This document shows positions 14,087 through 22,450 of a stretch of 64,000 bases of DNA, one piece after another. Position 1 is the stretch's first letter, and each line of letters begins with the position of its first letter. A model generated the notes under the pieces. It ran no database searches, was not told the origin of the DNA, and was given only the letters and a program-made list of their open reading frames with translations. Both the position numbers and the translations under genes were made by a program. This stretch comes from Dorea_A amylophila (GTDB lineage Bacteria > Bacillota > Clostridia > Lachnospirales > Lachnospiraceae). Location of the stretch: contig NZ_JAOQJW010000001.1 in NCBI RefSeq assembly GCF_025567265.1, positions 124,001 to 188,000 on the forward strand, in the 5' to 3' direction.

Positions 14087-15319
14087 ATGAAAAGAAAAAG
14101 TATTTTGTTAGTACTTTGTATAGGAATGATTCTGACTTCCTGTGAAAGTAAGATATCGTTAAACAGCACAGATGTAAAAAATGAGAAGAATCAGAAAAAC
14201 ACTACCATGGAAAATCCGGATAAGGGATATAATCTACCAATCGATGAAGACAAGAAAAAGGAAGTTGTGAACGATTGTGAAGAAATTATGGGCATTGTCC
14301 GAGACATTTATTCTGAATATAATGGAATACAAGAAGCAGATCAGAACACTGCTGAGCAAATGATGAATCGGATGAAAGAAATTATCAAACAAAATGGGAA
14401 TCCGGTTATTGGTTCCGATCATTATTCTGTTATGGATAATTATCAGAAGATGGAACAATTTTTAAAATCTGCAGAACAAGAAGAAAAAGGAAGTGTAATT
14501 TTATATGAAGCAGATACAGATGGTGGAATTACCAGAAAAGAATATAGTTATGATGGAAAAGAAATGAGTGTGATGTCCGCAAAAATGATCTGGAGTGAGG
14601 ATACAGAGCCTGTACTTACATACATATCGCTATCAAAAATAAAAGAATGGGCATATACTGAAAATGGGAATTTCTGTTATGAATTATGCGTACCTGAACC
14701 ACCGGAAGTGACAGAGATTGTAGATGGAAGTTGTATTATCCGGGTAAAGCCTTTGAGTGAGGAGTGTCGGGAATATTTAAAAAAATATGTGAGTACGTTC
14801 GGCTATCAAGGAAACAATCTGTTATGTTCAAACTGGAATGCGGAGGATATGCAGGGGTTGGATTATAATGGACTTTATGAATATTTTTATCAAATGAAAT
14901 ATGGAGAAAAATTTACTGCAGAAAAAGAGGTTGTGGGAATTCCAGCAGAAGAGTTCGAAAATGTAATTATGACATATCTTCCTGTTACAAAAGAAGAATT
15001 GAAAGAATGGGCGGTCTACGATGAACAAAGTAATAGGTTTATCTGGGAACGATTGGGATATGGTAATTATTCACCAACACATTTTGGCTTGTCTTTACCG
15101 GAAGTAACAGAAGTCAGGCACAATGAAGATGGAACCATTGTTTTGACAATTCATGCAGTATGTGATTCTGTTGTATGTAATGATGTTGTTATTACACACG
15201 AACTTACGATGAAAATTCAGGATGATGGAACGATTCAGTATGTTGGAAACAGGATTTTAGATAATGGTATTGATAATATACCGAGGTATCAGTACCGGTT
15301 AGGTAATTTGCAGAATTGA
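14087..15319 (+). CDS. Second lipoprotein of the same family
   Basis: The 410-residue protein starts MKRKSILLVLCIGMILTSCE, a signal peptide with lipobox LTSC. The mature part shares the order of motifs with its neighbour: IKEWAYTENGNFCYELCVPE, NLLCSNWNAEDMQGLDYNGL, FENVIMTYLP, and GTIVLTIHAVCDS near the end. It begins 8 bp after the preceding stop, with RBS TAGGGGG, so both are co-transcribed from the BlaI-type promoter at 12766. Paired lipoproteins beside a PBP suggest a wall- or antibiotic-linked role, which is inference. It ends at a strong terminator. Confidence 0.8.
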   Translation: MKRKSILLVLCIGMILTSCESKISLNSTDVKNEKNQKNTTMENPDKGYNLPIDEDKKKEVVNDCEEIMGIVRDIYSEYNGIQEADQNTAEQMMNRMKEIIKQNGNPVIGSDHYSVMDNYQKMEQFLKSAEQEEKGSVILYEADTDGGITRKEYSYDGKEMSVMSAKMIWSEDTEPVLTYISLSKIKEWAYTENGNFCYELCVPEPPEVTEIVDGSCIIRVKPLSEECREYLKKYVSTFGYQGNNLLCSNWNAEDMQGLDYNGLYEYFYQMKYGEKFTAEKEVVGIPAEEFENVIMTYLPVTKEELKEWAVYDEQSNRFIWERLGYGNYSPTHFGLSLPEVTEVRHNEDGTIVLTIHAVCDSVVCNDVVITHELTMKIQDDGTIQYVGNRILDNGIDNIPRYQYRLGNLQN

Positions 15320-15331
15320 TCAGTAGAGAAG

Positions 15332-15389
15332 AAATAAATAAAGAGAACTGATAACGGGAAATTATGCTATCAGTTCTCTTTATTTATTT
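15332..15389. terminator. Bidirectional terminator between lipoprotein and blaR1
   Basis: A perfect 22-bp inverted repeat (15332-15353 with 15368-15389), A-rich on the left and T-rich on the right, can end transcription from both converging directions. Confidence 0.9.
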
Positions 15390-15394
15390 ACGCG

Positions 15395-15475
15395 AGCAAC
15401 GAGCCAAAGTCCGTGCTTGCACGAGACCTTGGCGACTGCCGCGATAACTTGAGAAACTCGCAGAGCGTGTTTCTC
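15395..15475. repeat. Tandem hairpin sequence at the 3' end of blaR1
   Basis: After the terminator, GCCAAAGTC and GACCTTGGC form an imperfect stem enclosing GTGC/GCAC, and GAGAAAC (15451-15457) pairs with GTTTCTC (15469-15475), overlapping the blaR1 stop codon. It resembles a repetitive extragenic element and is more GC-rich than its surroundings. Confidence 0.4.
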
Positions 15476-17276
15476 ATAGTTTCCAAATACCAAGATTAGA
15501 AAGTACAGATTTTGTTATTTCGGTAGCCTGACTTCCAGTTGCACCAGAAGAGGATTGAATATTTGTTGCGAAGTAGTAAGTATTATTCGATGTTTCAATG
15601 TATCCGATAAACCAGCCATTGACATCCTTACCATTGACACGCCCGGTTCCTGTTTTCCCGTAAAGAGAACCGGAAGAAGTAGTGGAAAGCAGCAGAGCTT
15701 TTTTTACTGCCTGGATATTTTTACTGTCAAAATGAAAATTATTTTGATAGAAATCCTGTAACAATTCCACCTGTTCTATGGGTGATATCTTCAGAGAGAA
15801 ATCTGTCCAATAGAGATTTAGATTTGTTCCAGTATTCTGATTCCCATAGTTTATTGTCTGTAAAAATGTTCTTACGGCTTCAAAACCTGCCTGTGAATCA
15901 ATTGCCTGAAAATACCAGTTTACGGAATTATGTATAGCCGAGGTTAAATCTTGATCGGCTTCCCATGAATTAAAAGGATATGGTTCTCCATTCCATGTGA
16001 AAGTGGAATGTTCTGGTGTAATAATTCCAGATTCCAAGCCAAGTAATGCATCATATATTTTATAAGTCGAATTCGGTGATACACGTGTGGAAGCATGCTC
16101 CATATTATAAATATTCCATTTATCAGCAGACTGATCATATAAAACAAAACTTCCAGTGTAGTCCCCAAAATTGGAAGAAAGATTTAGCTGAGTAATATTC
16201 TTTTCGGTTGTGTCAAAATGATACCCAGTCTGATCAGAAGCATAAGCAGAAAGTATGGGAATGCATCCAATGATGATAGTAGAGACGAATATGCATATAA
16301 GATATCCACGAATTTTTTGTTTAAAAGTAGGTTGGTGGAATGATGCAATATTTAAAATGCGTCCTTTTAACTGTTTTATATTTCCACTAATTCCCATAGT
16401 AAGAGGGAATGGAGACAGAGCTATTGTTTCGGCAAAGTTAATCAGTGTATTTCCATATGACTTGTATTCTGTTTCTTTCAATAATTGTAATACAGCACTG
16501 TCGCAGGCAAGTTCCCGTTCCTGTCGTATTCTTTTTAGAAAATACCAGATTAGGGGATTGAACCAGTAGAAAACATTTACTGTATTTATCAAATATCCAA
16601 TTAGAATATCTTTATGCTTGTAGTGCTGCAGTTCATGAAGAAGCATATAGCGAATATCAGTTGCGCTTATAGTTCCAGCGTTAAAATCTGAAATCAAGTG
16701 AATTGGAAGATAAATGCGAGGATGCAGGAAACCAGCCAAAACAGGAGATTTCAAAAATGCTGTACTATAAATCGGAATGGTATGCTTGCTGTTCACTTCG
16801 TTTAAACATTCTATATAAAGAGCGTTTAGTTCTTCATTTTGAAGAGGTAAAGCAGAACTATGTAAGGCTTTTACTTGTTTTACTGAGCGGTAGAGAAGAA
16901 AAAACATTATGAATATACCGATACTCCAGAAAAATACAAGTAATGTGTGAATAAAAGTTGGTATTTGGGTGCTGACAGAGACAGCAAAATCATTTATTTT
17001 ATCCAAATTATAACCATTACCAGAAAGAAAAGTGGTTTGAATGTCACCATTGGTACTTGAACTGGCTGTCAGCAAATGTCTCCACGATATAGAAGATGGG
17101 GCAGAGTTTATCGGTAAAAAGGGAACAATTAGAACGGCAAGAAATATAATCGAAAGATTATATTGCATACATGCGGATAATTGCCTTTGCAATAAATTTT
17201 TTAATCCCAGTAAACTACCTAAAAAAATACAAATGATGGCATTACAGAGTAAAAATCGAAAACTAAAATATATCAA
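15474..17276 (-). CDS. blaR1: BlaR1/MecR1 beta-lactam sensor and signal-transducing protease
   Basis: The 600-residue membrane protein has an M56 peptidase part with four predicted membrane segments (starting about residues 5, 42, 110 and 322) and zinc motif His214-Glu-Leu-Gln-His218, plus the downstream ELACD helix (255-259). An extracellular class-D beta-lactamase-like sensor follows with Ser403-Thr-Tyr-Lys406, Ser451-Val-Asn and Lys541-Thr-Gly. Acylation of the sensor Ser by a beta-lactam activates the protease and relieves BlaI repression. The start is TTG 17276, six bases after GGGAGGAG; no ATG fits. It lies 18 bp downstream of blaI, as one operon. Confidence 0.95.
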   Translation of the reverse strand: MIYFSFRFLLCNAIICIFLGSLLGLKNLLQRQLSACMQYNLSIIFLAVLIVPFLPINSAPSSISWRHLLTASSSTNGDIQTTFLSGNGYNLDKINDFAVSVSTQIPTFIHTLLVFFWSIGIFIMFFLLYRSVKQVKALHSSALPLQNEELNALYIECLNEVNSKHTIPIYSTAFLKSPVLAGFLHPRIYLPIHLISDFNAGTISATDIRYMLLHELQHYKHKDILIGYLINTVNVFYWFNPLIWYFLKRIRQERELACDSAVLQLLKETEYKSYGNTLINFAETIALSPFPLTMGISGNIKQLKGRILNIASFHQPTFKQKIRGYLICIFVSTIIIGCIPILSAYASDQTGYHFDTTEKNITQLNLSSNFGDYTGSFVLYDQSADKWNIYNMEHASTRVSPNSTYKIYDALLGLESGIITPEHSTFTWNGEPYPFNSWEADQDLTSAIHNSVNWYFQAIDSQAGFEAVRTFLQTINYGNQNTGTNLNLYWTDFSLKISPIEQVELLQDFYQNNFHFDSKNIQAVKKALLLSTTSSGSLYGKTGTGRVNGKDVNGWFIGYIETSNNTYYFATNIQSSSGATGSQATEITKSVLSNLGIWKL

Positions 17277-17294
17277 AATATGCTCCTCCCATGG

Positions 17295-17663
17295 TTAATG
17301 ATTGGAAAGAAGATTCCGTAAGCTGGCAATGTCTTCTTCAGACAATTTATCATCCTCAATGTAAGAGGCAAGCATAGAAGTGATATTATCATTATAATAT
17401 CGCTTTAAAAAAGAATTACTTTCCTGCCGAATATATTCGTCTTCCTTGACCAATGGAGTATAGACAAAAACCCGGCTTTGTTTTTCATAGGTTAGTGCTT
17501 TTTTAGAAACGAGACGTTTAATCAATGTCTGAATTGTTTTAGGACTCCAACTGGAAATTTGTGTTAATTTTTCAGTAATTTCATTGGTGCTGATTGGTGC
17601 GTATTTCCAAACGATTTTCATAACTTCAAATTCAGCTTCTGAAATTTGAGGCAAATTGCTCAT
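17295..17663 (-). CDS. blaI: BlaI/MecI-family repressor
   Basis: The 122-residue protein has the winged-helix of the family: LPQISEAEFEVMKIVWKYAP, then SPKTIQTLIKRLVSKKALTY with recognition helix, and a C-terminal dimerisation region ending EEDIASLRNLLSN. Start ATG 17663 has GGAGGG upstream; the five residues further upstream are not family-like. It should bind the three TACA-type operators in this locus. The position corresponding to the Asn-Phe cleavage site of staphylococcal BlaI and MecI is Ser100-Tyr101 here, so the cleavage site may differ. Confidence 0.93.
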   Translation of the reverse strand: MSNLPQISEAEFEVMKIVWKYAPISTNEITEKLTQISSWSPKTIQTLIKRLVSKKALTYEKQSRVFVYTPLVKEDEYIRQESNSFLKRYYNDNITSMLASYIEDDKLSEEDIASLRNLLSNH

Positions 17664-17681
17664 GTGACATCCCTCCAAATC

Positions 17682-17730
17682 TTACGTTTGTAATAAAAAT
17701 ATTATATATTGAAAACGTCTGATCTGTCAA
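17682..17730 (-). promoter_or_regulatory. blaI-blaR1 promoter and autoregulatory operator
   Basis: On the minus strand TTGACA (17730-17725), 18-bp spacer and TATAAT (17706-17701) are followed by TTACAAACGTAA (17693-17682), the third BlaI-type operator, overlapping the expected transcription start. This predicts autorepression of blaI-blaR1. Confidence 0.8.
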
Positions 17731-17886
17731 TGGAATGAAAAAAGCTTGGTTTTATTGATAGACGAGGAAGGTAGTGGATTCCTTTACTGGACTTGGTTAA
17801 AGTAATCAGGTAAAATAATATTTAACAGAATGCGGAGTGTGAATATCCGCCTGATTAAAAATACCTAGGACGAAGGAGATAAAATT

Positions 17887-19398
17887 ATGTATGAAATTAT
17901 GAGTGCAGATGAAGCGATTCGTCTGATCCGGGACGGTGACTGTATCTGTGTCAATTCATTTGTAGGAATAGAGAATCCGACGGAACTTCATGAGGCAATC
18001 TACCGAAGATATCAGAAGATGCAGTCACCGACGCATCTGACAATTGTATCGAGTGCAGGGTTTGGTGTCTGGGATGAGGAACATAATGCAGAAAGATATA
18101 TCAAAGAAGGTGCAGTGGACAAGCTGATCTGTGGTCATTTTGGAGCAATGCTTAGCACGAAAAAATTGGTGCTGGAGGATCGGTTTGAAGCATATAATCT
18201 GCCGCTTGGATGTATTTCCCACGCAATCCGTGCACAGGCAGGGGGGCTTCCCGGAGCTCTTTCCAAAGTTGGTCTGGATATTTTTGTAGATCCAAGACGA
18301 GAAGGACCTGGAATTAACAGAATTTCTATTGATGACTCACTGGTAAAACATGTTGAAGTGGATGGGGATGAATTTCTGTATTATAAACTTCCAAAGATTA
18401 CTATTGCGTTGATCAAAGGAACTGCGGCAGACAGAAAAGGCAATATTACATTTGATGATATGTTCATGTCAGGAGATGCGCTTTCTATTTGTCAGGCAGT
18501 AAAGGCAAACAGGGGAAAAGTAATTGTACAGGTAGACAGATTGGTTGATACACCATCCCGGCCACGTAATGCCATTATTCCGGGCTGTTTGGTAGATGCA
18601 ATCGTTGTGACAGAGCCGGAGAAGAGAAACGAAGCATATACTGCACTTACCGGAAGTTTTGAGATTCCTTATAAGGAGTGGCATACATGGAGCGAAAAGA
18701 TAGAGAATGTGTCTACGAAGCCACAGAAAAACAGTGTAACCGGAAATATTATCGGCAAAAGAGCGGCGCAGGAACTCAGGGTAGATGATATTGTTAATAT
18801 CGGAATCGGAATTCCGGAGATGGTATCAAGATATGCACGAAAGTGTGGTATGCTTGATATGGTAACCTTAACAGTAGAATCGGGCGGCATTGGAGGATTT
18901 CCGGTATCAGGAGAGGCTTTTGGAGCAATGATTGGCGCAGCATCTGTCTATGATATGGCAAATCAGTTTGATCTGTATGATAATGGCGGACTTGATATCT
19001 GTTTTATGGGTGCGCTGGAAGTGGATAGATATGGAAACATCAATGCACATAGAGGTCCCGGAGCTTTTGCAGGAATTGGCGGATTTGCGAATATTACGGC
19101 AAAAACACCAACGGTTGTATTCTGCATGACATTTGATGCCAAGGGATTGGATGTTACGCAGGAAAAAGGTGTGGTAACGATTCGGAAAGAAGGAGAGATA
19201 CCAAAATTTGTAGAGAAGGTCAATAGTGTAAGCTTTTCTGCAAAACGTGCGATTGAAAACGGACAAAAGGTATTATATGTAACAGAACGTTGTGTATTCA
19301 GGCTGACACCAAAAGGCTTAAAACTGATCGAAGTCTACCCAGGAGTAGATATGCAGAAAGATATTCTGGACAGGCTGCCGTTTGAGGTGGAGATTTAA
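17887..19398 (+). CDS. Acyl-CoA:carboxylate CoA-transferase (YdiF/propionate CoA-transferase type)
   Basis: This 503-residue protein is a fused alpha-beta family I CoA-transferase. The alpha half starts with SADEAIRLIRDGDCICVNSF and has the GHFG..L motif; the beta half has VNIGIGIPEMVS and the catalytic Glu331 in TLTVESGG. The enzyme moves CoA between short-chain acyl-CoA and acetate or propionate through a glutamyl-CoA thioester. RBS GAAGGAG precedes the ATG. It stands alone, without acyl-CoA dehydrogenase or lactate genes, so the exact substrate cannot be assigned. Confidence 0.85.
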   Translation: MYEIMSADEAIRLIRDGDCICVNSFVGIENPTELHEAIYRRYQKMQSPTHLTIVSSAGFGVWDEEHNAERYIKEGAVDKLICGHFGAMLSTKKLVLEDRFEAYNLPLGCISHAIRAQAGGLPGALSKVGLDIFVDPRREGPGINRISIDDSLVKHVEVDGDEFLYYKLPKITIALIKGTAADRKGNITFDDMFMSGDALSICQAVKANRGKVIVQVDRLVDTPSRPRNAIIPGCLVDAIVVTEPEKRNEAYTALTGSFEIPYKEWHTWSEKIENVSTKPQKNSVTGNIIGKRAAQELRVDDIVNIGIGIPEMVSRYARKCGMLDMVTLTVESGGIGGFPVSGEAFGAMIGAASVYDMANQFDLYDNGGLDICFMGALEVDRYGNINAHRGPGAFAGIGGFANITAKTPTVVFCMTFDAKGLDVTQEKGVVTIRKEGEIPKFVEKVNSVSFSAKRAIENGQKVLYVTERCVFRLTPKGLKLIEVYPGVDMQKDILDRLPFEVEI

Positions 19399-20018
19399 AT
19401 TGGGATTTATTTATTAACGGGGAAGCGGCCTCTCAGTCCTTGAAGGAAACAATAGATAAGGCTTCTTGTTCAGGTTCCATACCATAAGAAACACTAAGAG
19501 AGTCAGAATCACCTAAAAGCAAAGGAACTACGCTCAAACTCGGCGTTCGCCTCAAACACATTCGCTTCGTTCCTTTAACGGTGCTTCTGACTCTCTAATT
19601 GTTTCTAACGGCATTCCACATTCACAATAATCCTTATCTATTGTTTCCTTCAAGTCGTGACTGGCAGCGAATGTTAATAAATAAAATGTCCGAAAGTGTA
19701 ACCCGGTGGAGGCCACTACGGTTACGCATTTGCCATTTCATTCTTAAGGCATTTGATACACACGGAATAAAACTTGGAAAGGCGTTCTAGTGAATGTGAA
19801 AGAGGCGTTGGTAATTCTTAAGGGGCAAAATTCTGCGTTAGGTTTTCAAAATTTGACTGTTTGAGGCGTATGCCGAGTTTCAAATTTTGAAAGCCTGATT
19901 TTAGCAGAATTTTGCCCCTTTAGAATTGACCCGCCGATGGAACCTGAACAGGAACACCTTTCCAAGCTTTATTCCGGTTCGGGTATCCACAGCCTTTCTG
20001 AATTAAATCCCAATTTAA
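19395..20018. repeat. 630-bp non-coding nest of long inverted repeats
   Basis: No gene lies between the converging CoA-transferase and thiC. Instead there are at least eight inverted repeats. Outer: 19395-19409/20004-20018 (15 bp perfect). First hairpin: 19406-19418/19673-19685 and 19440-19461/19632-19653 (22 bp perfect), with an inner stem 19487-19528/19569-19606. Second: 19763-19782/19957-19976 (one mismatch) and 19813-19836/19904-19927 (24 bp, one mismatch), with a local hairpin 19699-19725 between. Cross-pairing 19463-19480/19937-19954 and 19618-19626/19790-19798 conflicts with the local stems. It could be a structured RNA or a degenerate foldback element. Confidence 0.8.
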
Positions 20019-20032
20019 TTAAATCCCAAGAA

Positions 20033-21343
20033 TTACAGAATATCAATATATTCTCCGGCCAAAGCTTTATTCATACTTCTGACTGCACAGAATTTTCCGC
20101 ACATACTGCAGGTATCACTATGATCATCTTCCGGGCTTCGGCTGTCACGGATGGCTTTGGCTGTTTCAGGGTCTAATGCACAGGCATACTGTGCGTCCCA
20201 GTCAAGTTTCTGACGTGCTTCAGCCATTTTATCATCAATATCACGTGCTCCGGGAACACCTTTGGCGATGTCAGCAGCATGGGCAGCAATCTTGGAAGCA
20301 ATGATCCCCTGTTTTACGTCATCTACATTAGGAAGCGCCAGATGTTCTGCAGGTGTTACATAACATAAGAATGCAGCACCATTCATAGCAGCAACTGCAC
20401 CACCGATAGCGGATGTGATGTGATCGTAACCTGGAGCAATATCCGTAACAAGAGGGCCAAGTACATAGAACGGAGCACCCATGCAGATACTCTGCTGTAC
20501 TTTCATGTTGGCAGCAACCTGATCAAGCGGTACATGTCCCGGTCCTTCTACCATTACCTGTACATTGTGGTCCCATGCACGTTTTGTAAGTTCTCCAAGA
20601 CGCACCAGTTCTTCAATCTGGCATACATCGGTAGCATCGGCCAGACATCCAGGGCGGCATGCATCACCAAGGGAGATAGTAACATCATATTCTTCGCAGA
20701 TATCAAGAATCTCATCATAGTGTTCGTAGAAAGGATTTTCTTCTCCGGTCATACACATCCATGCAAATACAAGACTTCCGCCACGGCTTACAATATTCAT
20801 TTTACGTTTGTGTTTTTTTATCTGTTCAATCGTTTTACGTGTAATTCCGCAGTGAAGTGTGACAAAGTCCACACCATCTTCTGCGTGAAGACGGACAACG
20901 TCGATGAAGTCCTGCGCAGTCAGAGTTGCAAGATCTCTTTGATAGTGGATGACACTGTCGTATACAGGAACAGTACCGATCATAGCAGGACATTCATGTG
21001 TCAGTTTCTGGCGGAATGGCTGTGTGTTACCGTGGCTCGATAAATCCATGATGGCTTCAGCACCAAGATTTACAGCGCTCATAACTTTTTCCATTTCAAT
21101 ATTGTAATCCTTACAGTCGCGGGATACACCAAGGTTTACATTGATCTTGGTACGGAGCATGCTTCCGACACCTTCCGGATCAAGACTGGTGTGATTCTTG
21201 TTGGCACAGATTGCAACCTTGCCTTCTGCAACAAGTTTCATAAGTGCTTCTGTTGTCATGTTTTCTTTTTTTGCTACAATTTCAATTTCAGGAGTGACAA
21301 TTCCTTTTCTTGCAGCATCCATCTGTGTTGTGTAATTTCTCAT
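20033..21343 (-). CDS. thiC: Phosphomethylpyrimidine synthase ThiC
   Basis: The 436-residue radical-SAM enzyme converts aminoimidazole ribotide to HMP phosphate for thiamin synthesis. Family motifs include NVNLGVSRDC, EAIMDLSSHGNT, SLGDACRPGC, MVEGPGHVPL and the C-terminal cluster site Cys412-x2-Cys415-x3-Cys419 (CSMCGKFCAVR), one residue shorter in spacing than in enterobacterial ThiC, as in other clostridial forms. It is about 200 residues shorter than E. coli ThiC at the N-terminus, normal for Firmicutes. It follows thiW on the minus strand, and both lie downstream of a TPP riboswitch. Confidence 0.97.
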   Translation of the reverse strand: MRNYTTQMDAARKGIVTPEIEIVAKKENMTTEALMKLVAEGKVAICANKNHTSLDPEGVGSMLRTKINVNLGVSRDCKDYNIEMEKVMSAVNLGAEAIMDLSSHGNTQPFRQKLTHECPAMIGTVPVYDSVIHYQRDLATLTAQDFIDVVRLHAEDGVDFVTLHCGITRKTIEQIKKHKRKMNIVSRGGSLVFAWMCMTGEENPFYEHYDEILDICEEYDVTISLGDACRPGCLADATDVCQIEELVRLGELTKRAWDHNVQVMVEGPGHVPLDQVAANMKVQQSICMGAPFYVLGPLVTDIAPGYDHITSAIGGAVAAMNGAAFLCYVTPAEHLALPNVDDVKQGIIASKIAAHAADIAKGVPGARDIDDKMAEARQKLDWDAQYACALDPETAKAIRDSRSPEDDHSDTCSMCGKFCAVRSMNKALAGEYIDIL

Positions 21344-21476
21344 GTGTTTGCCTCCGTTAAAAAATTAAATATAAGGTTATAATGCGTCAGCAAAAACACA
21401 CAGATTTCGATGCAGGAAAACATTTCTCTACACAGATCTGAGGTTCATAAAAGAACTATGAAATTACTGACGCCTA

Positions 21477-21498
21477 TATCAGATGGGAAAATCTGATA
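21477..21498 (-). other. Hairpin between thiW and thiC
   Basis: TATCAGAT (21477-21484) and ATCTGATA (21491-21498) form a perfect 8-bp stem with a 6-base loop, 134 bp upstream of the thiC start. A weaker inverted repeat (CGGTAC/GTACCG, about 21510-21539) precedes it on the minus strand. Neither is followed by a clear T-run. They might tune thiC relative to thiW. Confidence 0.35.
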
Positions 21499-21551
21499 CT
21501 TGTGTATGCGGTACAAGGTGGTGTCCCCAATGTACCGTTTCTAAACAACTC

Positions 21552-22079
21552 TTAACGAGTCGTTTTTATCATAGCCATTACGCCGCCTTTATTCAGCGCT
21601 GTAATCAGCAGAAATGCAAGAATGCTTCCTGCAATAGTAGAAATCAGAAATGGAACTACATAGACAAAGATCCCGGCAGGAGTGATTCCCATAATATATA
21701 CTGCAACAGGATAAGCAGCCAGGCCGCCAAGAATTCCTGTGCCGAGTGCCTCTGCAAGACAAGTCAGGCTGAGCTTGTGGCAAATGGAGTATACAAGTCC
21801 ACAGCAAAGTGCTCCAACCATACTTCCGGGAAAAGCCATCATGCTGCCAAGACCAAGCAGATTTCGTAACAGGCTGGCACAAAATGCAATTCCTACACTG
21901 TACCAGGGCCCTAACGTGACTGCTGCCAGGATATTAATAATATGCTGTACAGGTGCACATTTACTGCCTGCAACCGGAAAGCTTAAGAAACTTCCGACGA
22001 TGGCAAGAGCCGTAAATACACCGGCAAGAGCCAGTCGTCTTGTCCGTGAAGAGTCTGATGATAAAGTTGTGTGTGTCAT
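21552..22079 (-). CDS. thiW: ThiW, thiamin-precursor (thiazole) uptake ECF substrate-binding subunit
   Basis: The 175-residue protein has five to six hydrophobic helices and the ThiW pattern LALAGVFTALAIVGSFLSFP, with GSKCAPVQHIINILAAVTLG forming the ligand pocket. ThiW is the S-component predicted to import hydroxyethylthiazole with a shared ECF module, which is not encoded here. The TPP riboswitch lies about 110 bp upstream and thiC 208 bp downstream. The pairing suggests the cell makes HMP itself and salvages the thiazole half. Confidence 0.9.
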   Translation of the reverse strand: MTHTTLSSDSSRTRRLALAGVFTALAIVGSFLSFPVAGSKCAPVQHIINILAAVTLGPWYSVGIAFCASLLRNLLGLGSMMAFPGSMVGALCCGLVYSICHKLSLTCLAEALGTGILGGLAAYPVAVYIMGITPAGIFVYVVPFLISTIAGSILAFLLITALNKGGVMAMIKTTR

Positions 22080-22144
22080 AAATAAACATTCCTTTCATAA
22101 AAAAATACCCTTCATTCATAAAGCGGATGGAGGGTACAAAAAGT

Positions 22145-22173
22145 AAAAAAAGAAGAGATGCGGGGGCATCTCT
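22145..22173 (-). terminator. Expression-platform terminator of the TPP riboswitch
   Basis: On the minus strand AGAGATGC, loop CCCC, GCATCTCT (22173-22154) is followed by TCTTTTTTTAC. It lies just after the aptamer and before thiW, so ligand binding probably favours termination. Confidence 0.85.
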
Positions 22174-22191
22174 GTCAAATCAATACATGGT

Positions 22192-22284
22192 ATGAATCCC
22201 TCCGTTGGCATTATCCAAATCAGGTAAAGGGTCGAAACGGAATTACGCTTCCTCTCAGCCGGTTTTCTCCAGCTCCCCTGTTAA
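22192..22284 (-). ncRNA. TPP riboswitch (THI element)
   Basis: The minus strand carries the aptamer core in order: GGGGAGC, GGCTGAGAGG, GACCCTTTACCTGATTTGGA, then TAATGCCAACGGAGGGA. The CTGAGA, ACCTGA and GGATAATGCCA boxes are the diagnostic TPP-binding elements. It controls thiW-thiC. Confidence 0.97.
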
Positions 22285-22450
22285 TATGAACTTTATTCAC
22301 GAATTATTATAGCGCAGTCAATATCAGATAGCAAGAGAGAATGAGAAATTTTATATACATGTGATAGAAAATTATGGTAATATATAGAAAGATGTTGTAA
22401 ATGAATATGTTGCTTTAAAGCACAGATGTGTGAACTGGAGGTTCAGAAGA

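Noticed and set aside
19395..20018. Insertion sequence or group II intron in the CoA-transferase/thiC gap
   Set aside because: No transposase or reverse-transcriptase frame exists in the gap; short ORFs there are not convincing. The inverted-repeat structure is reported instead.
20420..21043. 207-codon ORF on the plus strand
   Set aside because: It lies wholly antisense to thiC and is a reading-frame shadow of that conserved gene.
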